Source of the DNA: Woeseia sp.
GTDB lineage: Bacteria > Pseudomonadota > Gammaproteobacteria > Steroidobacterales > Woeseiaceae
Assembly: GCA_018701055.1 (NCBI GenBank)
Contig: JABIUH010000307.1
Coordinates: 1-8,871 of the forward strand
Reading direction: 5' to 3'
DNA length: 8,871 nucleotides
Each line of letters starts with the position of its first letter. The stretch's first letter is position 1. The notes under the pieces were generated by a model, which was not told where the DNA came from, did not search any database, and worked only from the letters and a program-made list of their open reading frames with translations. A program made the translations under genes and the position numbers. Below are positions 1 through 6,230 of this stretch, in pieces.

Positions 1-1
1 C

Positions 2-793
2 TGCATATTTGAATTCGTGTATTTCGCGCGGCCTGATTCGATCATCGACTCATTGTCTGTATATAAGGCGCGCTTGCGCATGGGCGAACAATTGGCCGGT
101 CAGATTGTCCGCGAATGGCCGGATCATGATGTTGATGTAGTCATACCGATCCCCGACACCAGTCGGACGGCAGCGGTGCAGGTCGCCTACCACCTTGGCG
201 TGAAATACCGCGAAGGATTCATAAAAAATCGCTACATAGGGCGTACGTTTATCATGCCCGGTCAGGCTGAGCGCACGGAGTCGGTGCGCCGAAAACTCAA
301 CGCCATAGATCTCGAATTTCGTGGCAAGAACGTATTGCTGGTGGATGATTCGATTGTCCGCGGCACAACGTCCCGCCAAATAATCAAAATGGCCCGGGAG
401 GCCGGGGCCAAAAGAGTTTACTTCGCTTCTGCGGCGCCACCTGTGCGTTATCCGAACGTGTACGGCATCGATATGCCATCAGCATCCGAGCTCATTGCGA
501 GCGGGCGCACCGTGCCACAAATCGAAGAGCTTATCGGTGCGGATCGACTCATATATCAGGACTTACATGGGCTTATTCGTTCCGTGCGCCACGATGATTC
601 GAAAGTCACGCAATTTGATACGTCTTGTTTCTCTGGCGAATACGTCACCGATGATGTTACGCCTGATTATTTGAGTGCGTTAGAGGCTGCTCGGTCAGAC
701 GATGCAAAGGCGCGGCGAAATGCCAAGTGGACCAGCCCAGAACTCGCGATCGACGACGAGGATGTGGACGCCGACCAGGCTGTTAACGCCTGA
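2..793 (+). CDS. purF: Amidophosphoribosyltransferase, C-terminal half (5' end outside window)
   Basis: Catalyses the first committed step of de novo purine synthesis, making phosphoribosylamine from PRPP and glutamine in the cytosol. The reading frame is open from base 2 and already matches the family before the GTG at 17 (residues CIFEF then VYFARPDS), so the GTG is not the start; the glutaminase half lies upstream of the window. About 263 codons remain, roughly the second half of a ~500-residue enzyme. The PRPP-binding loop is intact: VLLVDDSIVRGTTS at about bases 332-373. It is preceded by the IPIPDTSRTAA segment and followed by a typical APPVRYPNVYGIDMP stretch. The C-terminus (SGEYVTDDV...) resembles the E. 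coli protein and then runs into an acidic tail. The next gene starts 54 bases downstream in the same direction. No terminator is visible between them, so co-transcription is possible. Confidence 0.97.
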   Translation, partial: CIFEFVYFARPDSIIDSLSVYKARLRMGEQLAGQIVREWPDHDVDVVIPIPDTSRTAAVQVAYHLGVKYREGFIKNRYIGRTFIMPGQAERTESVRRKLNAIDLEFRGKNVLLVDDSIVRGTTSRQIIKMAREAGAKRVYFASAAPPVRYPNVYGIDMPSASELIASGRTVPQIEELIGADRLIYQDLHGLIRSVRHDDSKVTQFDTSCFSGEYVTDDVTPDYLSALEAARSDDAKARRNAKWTSPELAIDDEDVDADQAVNA

Positions 794-847
794 TTCGATC
801 GCACGAGCGGCGGCTCAATCACCTGGGGCAAAGGGGTCCATTCTGAC

Positions 848-2050
848 ATGAGCGTCAAAGTGATGATTATTGACGGTCATGCAGACTTTCGTACGTTGTT
901 GATGCACCACGTAACAACGCATTGGCCTGACGCCATAATTTCCGCCTACGACCCCACGTCTGCAGGCCATCTGCCCGTACAATTTTCCGGTGCCGGAAAC
1001 GACATCATCTTGCTTGGTGAAAACCAGGGCGAGCGTGATCCATTATTGACCTTGCGTCAATTCACGGCCGTGCAAGGCATTCCGGCGATCATTTTTTTTG
1101 GCACGAACCGTAAGGAACAAGCATTGAAGGCGGGTGCGAGTGCCTATTTCCAAAGCGACAACGTTAAACACAACGCCTTTATCGTGCGCATGAGCGACTT
1201 ATTGCGGAGTCGTCAAAGAGTCGCGTCAACGGATTCGCTTTTTGTCGGAGACGCGGGAACTGGTATTCACCCGTTGATAAAGGGCTATCGCTTTATCAAA
1301 AGACTCGCCGCCAGCGAGCACTCAGCTGTTTATTTGGCGCACAAAGAATCGGCTGACGTCAAGATGGTGCTGAAAGTGCTGCGGCAGGTACCCGATGTTT
1401 CAGATGGTCTCGGTGCATTTGACCGGTTCCTGCAGGAATATGAAATGATTGCTGAGCTTGATCATCCGAACATTGTTCGGATCTACGACTTGGGCGTAAG
1501 CGACGACCATGCGCATATTGCAATGGAGTACGTGCCCGGCGGCGACTTAAAACTGCGAATCGAACAAGGTGTGCAGGAACATGAGGCCATTGAATTTACG
1601 CGCCAAATCGCAGGTGCGCTTGGCCAACTACATTCGCTTGGAATTCTGCATCGAGATTTAAAGCCCGGCAACATCATGTTGCGTGCTGATGGCACATTGG
1701 CGCTGATTGACTTCGGTTTGGCAAAACGCATGCGTTTGGAGCAAGAGATCACCGGTCACGGTGAAATTTTTGGCACCCCGTATTACATGAGCCCGGAACA
1801 AGGTCATGCGGAGGACGTAGATGAACGCAGCGATATTTACGGCCTTGGCGTCATCCTTTACGAAATGCTCACAGGTCAGAAACCTTATCTCGGAACAGAC
1901 GCTATGAGCATAATTCTCAAGCACGCCAAGGCCCCGGTACCGGTGCTGCCGTATCGACTCAGTCAGTACCAGGTATTGATCAATATGCTCTTGGCTAAGC
2001 GCCGTAAGGATCGCTTGCAGAATGCTGAAGAGGTATTGGCTTGGCTGTAG
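848..2050 (+). CDS. Pseudoreceiver-Ser/Thr protein kinase fusion
   Basis: 400-residue cytosolic protein with no membrane segment or signal peptide. Residues 1-120 have the beta-alpha pattern of a response-regulator receiver, but only one of the usual two N-terminal acidic residues is present (D9, followed by G10), and the position expected for the phospho-accepting Asp is G57 (DIILLG). The lysine expected near residue 103 is also not evident, so this is probably a non-phosphorylatable pseudoreceiver. Residues 147-400 are a Hanks-type kinase: ATP lysine K176, helix-C glutamate probably E197, HRD 268-270, KPGN to N275, DFG 288-290, and MSPE 314-317 in place of APE. The glycine-rich loop is degenerate (LAASEHSAVY, no glycine), though the catalytic residues are all kept. 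ATG 848 has AAGGGG at 831-836 upstream. Its stop lies inside the start region of miaE. Substrate unknown. Confidence 0.93.
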   Translation: MSVKVMIIDGHADFRTLLMHHVTTHWPDAIISAYDPTSAGHLPVQFSGAGNDIILLGENQGERDPLLTLRQFTAVQGIPAIIFFGTNRKEQALKAGASAYFQSDNVKHNAFIVRMSDLLRSRQRVASTDSLFVGDAGTGIHPLIKGYRFIKRLAASEHSAVYLAHKESADVKMVLKVLRQVPDVSDGLGAFDRFLQEYEMIAELDHPNIVRIYDLGVSDDHAHIAMEYVPGGDLKLRIEQGVQEHEAIEFTRQIAGALGQLHSLGILHRDLKPGNIMLRADGTLALIDFGLAKRMRLEQEITGHGEIFGTPYYMSPEQGHAEDVDERSDIYGLGVILYEMLTGQKPYLGTDAMSIILKHAKAPVPVLPYRLSQYQVLINMLLAKRRKDRLQNAEEVLAWL

Positions 2051-2676
2051 CAACCGTACCGTCGGTGATCATTGAATTCCTGGATGTTGCGACGCCTGAA
2101 GCATGGATTGACGAAGCGATCGAACGGCTTCCGGAATTATTGCACGATCACGCCAATTGCGAATTGAAGGCCGCTGGAACCGCGCTTGGATTTATCTATC
2201 GCTATCCTGATCGAGCGGAGCTTGCGTACAGGATGTCGCGTTTGGCGCGAGAAGAGCTGCGTCATTTCGAACAAGTTCGAAAAATGCTGGCGGACCGGAA
2301 TATCGATTTCGTGCACGTATCTGCATCGCGCTATGCGGGTGATCTTCGGCGTGCCTGCCGTGAGAAAGAACCGGAAAGATTGTTAGATATATTAATCGTG
2401 GGTGCCTTAATCGAAGCGCGTTCCTGTGAGCGATTTGCGGCACTTGTACCGCGATTGCCTGCTGACATTGCCGGATTTTATGCCGGGTTGCTCGCATCCG
2501 AGGCTCGACACTTTGAGCACTACTTGAATTTTGCACGCGCGGAAGTGGCGATTGATGACGACGCCTTCGAACGGCGCTTAGTGGAGCTTAAAGCGCTAGA
2601 GGCTCGCCTGATAACGGCGCCAGATTCACAGTTCAGGTTTCATTCTGGAGTTCCGAGTTCGTCCAGTAAAGATTGA
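2041..2676 (+). CDS. miaE: tRNA-(ms2io6A)-hydroxylase
   Basis: Non-haem di-iron monooxygenase that hydroxylates the isopentenyl chain of 2-methylthio-N6-isopentenyladenosine at position 37 of UNN-reading tRNAs. The 211-residue protein has a four-helix ferritin-like core with all expected iron ligands visible: E41 (CELKAA), E72/H75 (EELRH), E125 (IEARSCE) and E154/H157 (SEARH). The length is normal for the shorter MiaE type. The start is taken as TTG 2041: GAAGAGG at 2027-2033 sits 7 bases before it. A GTG at 2065 is the alternative, with no better ribosome site. The TTG start overlaps the last 10 bases of the kinase gene, so translation is probably coupled. The tail after residue 195 is serine-rich and not conserved. 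The gene faces lpxH tail-to-tail. Confidence 0.94.
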   Translation: MAVATVPSVIIEFLDVATPEAWIDEAIERLPELLHDHANCELKAAGTALGFIYRYPDRAELAYRMSRLAREELRHFEQVRKMLADRNIDFVHVSASRYAGDLRRACREKEPERLLDILIVGALIEARSCERFAALVPRLPADIAGFYAGLLASEARHFEHYLNFARAEVAIDDDAFERRLVELKALEARLITAPDSQFRFHSGVPSSSSKD

Positions 2677-2714
2677 ACGTTTGCGCTGGTCGAGGCGTGT
2701 TGAAATTTATTGCA

Positions 2715-2734
2715 CTAAAGATCAATCTGCACCG
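2715..2734 (+). repeat. Dispersed intergenic repeat, copy A
   Basis: CTAAAGATCAATCTGCACCG. It matches 19 of 20 bases of copy D (5134-5153). With the three preceding bases GCA it shares an exact 15-mer with inverted copy B (4865-4879). It lies in the gap between the convergent miaE and lpxH genes, 35 bases before a large palindrome. Confidence 0.7.
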
Positions 2735-2768
2735 TCCCTTAGCTCAGGAAATAAGATTGCAGGCAGAT

Positions 2769-2797
2769 TGAGGGTCAGAGTAATACTCTGACCCTCA
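2769..2797. repeat. Perfect palindrome between convergent genes (REP-like or bidirectional terminator)
   Basis: Arms TGAGGGTCAGAGT (2769-2781) and its exact complement (2785-2797) enclose the loop AAT, giving a 13-bp perfect stem. It starts 92 bases after the miaE stop and ends 6 bases before the lpxH stop codon, so it could end transcription from both sides, although neither side has a clear T-run. The GGGTCAGAGT / ACTCTGACCC core resembles palindromes I recall as widespread in proteobacterial genomes near REP-associated transposases; that link is from memory. No second copy is seen in this window. Confidence 0.75.
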
Positions 2798-2803
2798 CTG
2801 TAA

Positions 2804-3526
2804 TTAGCGCGGCATCGACTCCAGTTGTGGACCACTTTCATCCCAACGCACAACACTGCCGTGTTCATACCAGTCGCCGAGCACAATGCGGGTTGCAGGT
2901 TGATCGTCAACCAGTAATTCGTGCACCGCGGGTCGATGGGTGTGGCCGTGTAGCATAGTGTTAACGCCTGAGTCGCGAAGCGCATTTGCAATTGCGGTGT
3001 GGTTTACATCAGAAATTTCGGCATCAATCGTGCTGCCATGAGCGAGGCTGGCAGCGCGTGCTTGCTCAGCGAACGCTAACCTTTCCTGCAATGACTTCGA
3101 CAGCATCATGGCTTGCCAATGTGGGTCACGCGTCATTGTGCGGACCGCCTGATACTCAACGTCATCCGTACAATACGCATCGCCGTGGCTGAGCATGACT
3201 TTCTGACCATAGAACTCTGCGACAAACGGGTCCGATAGAATTTGGACGCCGGCCTCATCGGCAAAGTCTGTACCGATCATGAAGTCGCGATTGCCATGCA
3301 TGAAAAATATGGGCACCTTTTTACGGGATAATTTCTTTAGACCCTGTTTGATCCATTGGTAGTGTTCGTTAGGGTCATCGTCGCCAACCCACGATTCAAA
3401 CAGATCGCCAAGTATGTAGAGCGCCTCGGCATTAAGGGCGTCAGTTTCGAGAAAACGCAAAAACTGGTCGGTAATATCGGGTCGATCTGCGTCGAGGTGC
3501 AGATCCGAAATAAATAATACGGTCAT
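2804..3526 (-). CDS. lpxH: UDP-2,3-diacylglucosamine diphosphatase
   Basis: Peripheral inner-membrane metallophosphoesterase that cleaves UDP-2,3-diacylglucosamine to lipid X and UMP, the fourth step of lipid A synthesis. The protein is 240 residues, the same length as the E. coli enzyme. The di-manganese ligands fall at matching positions: D8 and H10 (ISDLHL), D41 (LGDLFES), N79 (HGNRD), H114 (LSHGD), and H195/H197 (HGHTH). The central variable region 120-180 has the usual arginine- and alanine-rich cap. ATG 3526 begins 5 bases after the cyclophilin stop codon, so the two genes form an operon. The only Shine-Dalgarno-like sequence is GAG, inside the upstream stop region, which suggests reinitiation or coupling. 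The stop codon sits next to the 2769-2797 palindrome. Confidence 0.97.
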   Translation of the reverse strand: MTVLFISDLHLDADRPDITDQFLRFLETDALNAEALYILGDLFESWVGDDDPNEHYQWIKQGLKKLSRKKVPIFFMHGNRDFMIGTDFADEAGVQILSDPFVAEFYGQKVMLSHGDAYCTDDVEYQAVRTMTRDPHWQAMMLSKSLQERLAFAEQARAASLAHGSTIDAEISDVNHTAIANALRDSGVNTMLHGHTHRPAVHELLVDDQPATRIVLGDWYEHGSVVRWDESGPQLESMPR

Positions 3527-3531
3527 CAGCG

Positions 3532-4107
3532 TTACTCGAATTCGTAGCGGGAAGCTTTATTGATCAAAATTGGAACGTTAGGAACATCCTCAGATAACTC
3601 GCCGCGGGATCCCGTGCGCACGTTCGCGATCAAATCAACGATTTCCAATCCTTCAATCACAACGCCGAAGACGGTAAATCCCCAGTGGTCTTTCTCAGGG
3701 TTTAAGGAGTTGTTATTTTTCACATTGATGAAGAATTGAGCTTTCGCAGTATGTGGCTCATTCGATCGCGCCATCGCAATTGTGCCGCGCAAGTTTCTTA
3801 GGCCATTGCCGGACTCATTGAAAATGTGAGCGGAAGGTTCCTTCAGTTTGGGACCAGGTGTGTAGCCGCCACCTTGAATCATGAAATTCGGGATGACGCG
3901 ATGGAAAATCGTGCCGTCATAGTAGCCGTCCTCGACGAGGGCTAAGAAATTGGCCACCGTAATCGGTGCGCGTCGTCCATCCAGCTCCAGGATGATGTCG
4001 CCCTCAGTCGTTTCGAACTTAATGTAAGGGTGGGCAGGGACTTTTTCCTGCGCTGAACCAACAAGGGTCCAGCTTAGGGCGAATAGGCAGAGTAGTAATC
4101 TGATCAT
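3532..4107 (-). CDS. Cyclophilin-type peptidyl-prolyl cis-trans isomerase, exported
   Basis: Catalyses proline isomerisation during protein folding. From ATG 4107 the protein has a signal peptide (residues 1-19: one Arg, a leucine-rich core, ending VGSA before Q20), so it probably acts in the periplasm like PpiA, although this chromosomal neighbour position is taken by PpiB in relatives I know. Cyclophilin motifs are complete: FHRV with catalytic R70, FMIQGGGY with Q78, a RGTIAMAR stretch, AQFFIN with F125, and HWGFTVFG. An in-frame ATG at 4125 would add six residues before the hydrophobic core. I prefer 4107 because CGGA lies 6 bases before it and because it gives a cleaner signal sequence. 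It is the first gene of an operon with lpxH. Symbol left blank because ppiA and ppiB cannot be separated here. Confidence 0.94.
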   Translation of the reverse strand: MIRLLLCLFALSWTLVGSAQEKVPAHPYIKFETTEGDIILELDGRRAPITVANFLALVEDGYYDGTIFHRVIPNFMIQGGGYTPGPKLKEPSAHIFNESGNGLRNLRGTIAMARSNEPHTAKAQFFINVKNNNSLNPEKDHWGFTVFGVVIEGLEIVDLIANVRTGSRGELSEDVPNVPILINKASRYEFE

Positions 4108-4210
4108 TGGGGATCCGTAAAACATAAGGTCAATCGAACGATACCAAAGCCGGTGGCGATGCTAAAGCATGGGATTTCAACATTCTTGGTTCGATAGGGC
4201 GATTTTCAAA

Positions 4211-4239
4211 TTGACTGGCCAGAAGACCGGCCGTATGAT
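4211..4239 (+). promoter_or_regulatory. Sigma-70 promoter of the tRNA cluster
   Basis: TTGACT at 4211-4216 and TATGAT at 4234-4239 are separated by exactly 17 bases, each one base off consensus. They are followed by a G/C-rich discriminator (CGTGCCCCCGCC), as in stable-RNA promoters under stringent control. tRNA-Pro begins 44 bases after the -10 box. The only other gene nearby, the cyclophilin, reads away from it. Confidence 0.82.
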
Positions 4240-4283
4240 CGTGCCCCCGCCGGGCATGCCTGCGCGGGGAGCGGTAAATCAGT

Positions 4284-4360
4284 CGGGGCATGGCGCAGCC
4301 TGGTAGCGCATCTGCTTTGGGAGCAGAGGGTCGGGAGTTCGAATCTCTCTGCCCCGACCA
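4284..4360 (+). tRNA. tRNA-Pro (anticodon UGG)
   Basis: Acceptor CGGGGCA (4284-4290) pairs fully with TGCCCCG (4350-4356), then A73 and an encoded CCA. Anticodon stem CTGC...GCAG encloses a loop with TGG. The T-arm has GGGAG TTCGAAT CTCT-type pairing. It is 77 bases long and the first gene of the cluster, 44 bases after the promoter -10 box. A TTTTT run follows immediately (4361-4365), but without its own hairpin. Confidence 0.96.
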
Positions 4361-4442
4361 TTTTTAGTTCGATGAGTCATTCCGGCCGGTGGCGGGAGAA
4401 GCCGATACGGAAAGGCTGACGCTGTCTAAAACCAATCAAGTT

Positions 4443-4519
4443 GCGCCCGTAGCTCAACTGGACAGAGCATCGGCCTTCTAAGCCGAATGTTGCAGGTTCG
4501 AGTCCTGCCGGGCGCGCCA
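4443..4519 (+). tRNA. tRNA-Arg (anticodon UCU)
   Basis: Acceptor GCGCCCG (4443-4449) pairs with CGGGCGC (4509-4515), discriminator G, encoded CCA (4517-4519). Anticodon stem TCGGC/GCCGA encloses CTTCTAA, anticodon TCT at 4477-4479. T-arm GCAGG/CCTGC. The CCA end forms part of a small palindrome, CCAGG TTTT CCTGG (4517-4530), which may mark the trailer for processing. It lies 82 bases after tRNA-Pro and is probably on the same transcript. Confidence 0.96.
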
Positions 4520-4551
4520 GGTTTTCCTGGAGATGTGAGCAGGGAGATGTT

Positions 4552-4569
4552 GGTAGGTGAAAACCTACC
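4552..4569 (+). other. GAAA-tetraloop hairpin in the tRNA-Arg/His spacer
   Basis: GGTAGGT (4552-4558), loop GAAA, ACCTACC (4563-4569): a perfect 7-bp stem closed by a GNRA-type tetraloop. Only TTATAG follows, so it is a poor terminator and more likely a processing or stabilising structure in the tRNA precursor. The rest of the 227-base spacer up to tRNA-His shows no gene. Confidence 0.45.
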
Positions 4570-4746
4570 TTATAGTGCGTCAATTGAAGCACCGCAGTGA
4601 CCAGCCGCGATATTGAACGAAGGCAGTTGGCGTGATCGGATTAAGGAGAGAACCTCGGTTCGACAAAATTGCGAAGAGTGATTTTGGGTCGAATTTGAAT
4701 GTCAGTCGAATTGGGGCGGAGATTTTCGTAGTATTGAATAATTATG

Positions 4747-4822
4747 GTGGGCGTAGCTCAGTTGGTAGAGCCCCGGATTGTGATTCCGGCCGTCGCGGGT
4801 TCGAGTCCCGTCGTCCACCCCA
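4747..4822 (+). tRNA. tRNA-His (anticodon GUG)
   Basis: Acceptor GTGGGCG (4747-4753) pairs with CGTCCAC (4812-4818) through one G-U pair. The base before it is G (4746), the genomically encoded G-1 typical of histidine tRNA, opposite discriminator C73 (4819). CCA is encoded. Anticodon stem CCGGA/TCCGG encloses TTGTGAT with anticodon GTG. T-stem GCGGG/CCCGT carries one G-U closing pair. Confidence 0.96.
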
Positions 4823-4857
4823 ATTCGCCTGCATCGTTGAATCGGAGTACAGCGGTT

Positions 4858-4879
4858 GGCGCGAATTGATCTTTAGTGC
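4858..4879 (-). repeat. Dispersed intergenic repeat, inverted copy B
   Basis: Read on the minus strand it begins GCACTAAAGATCAAT, identical over 15 bases to copy A (2712-2726). It continues TCGCGCC against CTGCACC in copy A, giving 19 of 22 identical. Confidence 0.65.
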
Positions 4880-5012
4880 GGAATTGTTATTGGTAAATTG
4901 ACAGATTCCGCGGCTGAATGAAGGTGATGATGGGTAGAGCTCCGCATAGTAGAAATAGTGTTTAGAATTTGTACTTAAGATCACAGGTTCGTCTGGAACG
5001 AATTTGGACGTG

Positions 5013-5050
5013 CCGCCGAGAATCGGCGGGTAAAACCACGGACGGTTTTA
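5013..5050 (+). terminator. Two tandem hairpins, possible terminator of the Pro-Arg-His transcript
   Basis: First hairpin: CCGCCGA (5013-5019), loop GAA, TCGGCGG (5023-5029). One base later the second: TAAAACC (5031-5037), loop ACGGAC, GGTTTTA (5044-5050). The second has an A-tract and T-tract in its stem, so it ends in a short U-run when transcribed and could act as a weak intrinsic terminator in either direction. Whether tRNA-Lys then has its own promoter is unclear. Confidence 0.4.
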
Positions 5051-5065
5051 ATCAATTTGCGCCGG
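5051..5065 (+). repeat. Dispersed intergenic repeat, partial copy C
   Basis: ATCAATTTGCGCCGG matches the 3' part of copy D (ATCAATTTGCACCGA) in 13 of 15 bases. The upstream half is not conserved because it is taken up by the T-tract of the preceding hairpin. Confidence 0.4.
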
Positions 5066-5133
5066 TCGGGTAAGATTGACTTCGTTCCTGGCCGATATTT
5101 AGCGAAGAGATAGCGCGCATTTCTGAGGTGGTG

Positions 5134-5153
5134 CTAAAGATCAATTTGCACCG
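5134..5153 (+). repeat. Dispersed intergenic repeat, copy D
   Basis: CTAAAGATCAATTTGCACCG, 19 of 20 identical to copy A, 2,419 bases away. It ends 34 bases before tRNA-Lys. Confidence 0.7.
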
Positions 5154-5187
5154 AACAATTTGTAGCTGATTAGATAACAGGCAAATT

Positions 5188-5263
5188 GGGCCTTTAGCTC
5201 AGTTGGTAGAGCAGGAGACTCTTAATCTCTTGGTCCGGGGTTCGAGCCCCCGAGGGCCCACCA
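5188..5263 (+). tRNA. tRNA-Lys (anticodon CUU), island attachment site
   Basis: Acceptor GGGCCTT (5188-5194) pairs with AGGGCCC (5253-5259) with one G-U pair; discriminator A, encoded CCA. Anticodon stem GGAGA/TCTCT encloses CTCTTAA, anticodon CTT at 5221-5223. T-stem CGGGG/CCCCG is perfect. The gene is intact, but its 3' half recurs at 7847-7887, and an integrase fragment starts just downstream, the usual arrangement where an integrative element has used the tRNA 3' end and restored it. Confidence 0.96.
5216..5256 (+). repeat. attL: tRNA-Lys 3' segment, direct repeat copy 1
   Basis: Runs from the last bases of the 5' anticodon stem through the T-arm into the acceptor stem of tRNA-Lys. It matches 7847-7887 at 40 of 41 positions; the mismatch is G5239 against C7870. 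Weaker similarity continues past the repeat (CACCAATTTTC against CACTATTTTC), so the original core may have reached the tRNA 3' end. Confidence 0.85.
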
Positions 5264-5395
5264 ATTTTCCCGTTTAAAAACAAATGGATGCGAATCGAAT
5301 ACTCGACCAGCAGGTACCAGCTTGCATTTGATGGTGCGGTTAGAGCGCACCTTGTGCTCGAAAGTGCCCACAGCCAAAGATTGTGGGTTATTGCA

Positions 5396-5677
5396 ATGGC
5401 CGTTTCGATTACGAGGCGAAAAACTAAGTCGGGAGAGAACCGTTATCGACCCCAAGTTCGGGTGCCGGAGCATCGCCACGTTTCCCGGACATTTACGCTG
5501 AGCAAGTCAGCAAAGGCTTGGGGAAGAAAGGAAGAAGACAGGCTCAGAACTCTCATTCCGGGGAGTGCGCTCAGCCGGAAGGTTACTGAAGCAATTGAGC
5601 GATATGCGAAATATAGTCTCCCCCAATTGAAGTCTAGGGTGGCCCGTAAACGGCATCTGGAATGGTGGGATAGGCGT
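5396..5677 (+). pseudogene. Phage-type site-specific integrase (tyrosine recombinase), N-terminal fragment
   Basis: About 94 residues remain of a protein usually 320-400 long. From ATG 5396 the sequence has the arm-type DNA-binding start (MAVSITRRKTKSGENRYRPQ, with a basic stretch and aromatic/basic strands). It continues into SAKAWGRKEED, then the core-binding domain start (AIERYAKYSLPQLKS, KRHLEWWDRR). Similarity stops at about 5677, exactly where the left terminal repeat of the IS derivative begins. The catalytic domain with the R-H-R-Y residues is absent from the window. The open frame extends upstream to 5288, but those residues do not look like the family, so ATG 5396 is preferred. It lies 132 bases after tRNA-Lys in the same direction. 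Confidence 0.72.
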
Positions 5678-6230
5678 AAGCTTCCCCGCCAAGGCCATCA
5701 TGGTCTCTTTCTTCGTTGTATTCGAGCATCCATGCTCAGGTGATTTCACGGATCTCATCAAGATTGCGGAACAACCAGGTACTTAGTACCTCGCTTCGAT
5801 AGGAACGATTGAAGCGTTCAATGAACGCGTTCTGATTGGGTTTTCCCGGTTCGATGTAATCGAGCATGACGCCGTTTCCCGTGCACCAGTCAACAAACAC
5901 TTCGCCCAAAAATTCTGGGCCGTTGTCCGTTCTCAAAACATCCGGTAGGCCACGTTCGTCTTTAAGTTGCTCAAACACTCGAACCAAGCGCGCACTCGGA
6001 AGCGAGGTATCGATCTCAATGGCAAGTGCCTCGCGATTGAAGTCATCAAGAACATTGAAAGTGCGAAAGCGCTGGCCGCTGTAAAGCGTGTCGCCCATGA
6101 AGTCTGCCGACCACACCCGATTCGGTGCGTCAGGAACGAACAGCGGCAGCGGATTGCGCGCCGGCATGCCAGCTTCTGCTTGTTTCAAAACCGACACGAT
6201 CTGCGTGTCGCTGAAATTCGACTTCTTCAT
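5675..6230 (-). pseudogene. IS3-family transposase, OrfA start joined to OrfB catalytic core, with stop and frameshift
   Basis: The first 23 residues (MKKSNFSDTQIVSVLKQAEA...) are a typical OrfA start. They run directly into OrfB from about residue 24 (PLPLFVPDAPNRVWSADFM), so the helix-turn-helix, leucine zipper and OrfB N-terminus have been lost by an in-frame deletion. The DDE catalytic residues survive: D in WSADFM, D in RTDNGPEF, E in NAFIERFN. After EIREIT a TGA (5736-5738) interrupts the frame. The same frame then continues AWMLEYNEERDHDGLGG, and the next likely segment (KLTPI) is in another frame, so there is one nonsense mutation and one indel. It should be inactive for transposition because DNA-end recognition is gone. 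Confidence 0.82.

Larger units (their letters stand above)
4823..5187. other. Spacer between tRNA-His and tRNA-Lys, no gene
   Basis: 365 bases without a credible coding region. It holds three relatives of the dispersed repeat (inverted copy B 4858-4879, partial copy C 5051-5065, copy D 5134-5153) and two adjacent hairpins at 5013-5050. No convincing promoter is visible directly before tRNA-Lys; TTGCAC (5146) with TAGATA (5171) is too poor and too widely spaced to call. Confidence 0.6.

Noticed and set aside
4632..4901. Open frames crossing tRNA-His on both strands
   Set aside because: They run through the tRNA gene and carry the tell-tale translated tRNA peptides; typical false ORFs.
5131..5153. 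Sigma-54 promoter in repeat copy D (TGGTGC ... TTGCA)
   Set aside because: The GG and GC elements are 15 bases apart rather than 10, so the spacing is wrong.
5288..5395. 36-codon N-terminal extension of the integrase frame
   Set aside because: Residues before ATG 5396 do not fit the family start (MAVSITRRK), so the longer start is probably fortuitous.
5736..5738. Recoding of the TGA in the transposase
   Set aside because: The same gene also has a frame change a few codons on and lacks its DNA-binding region; plain decay is the simpler reading.
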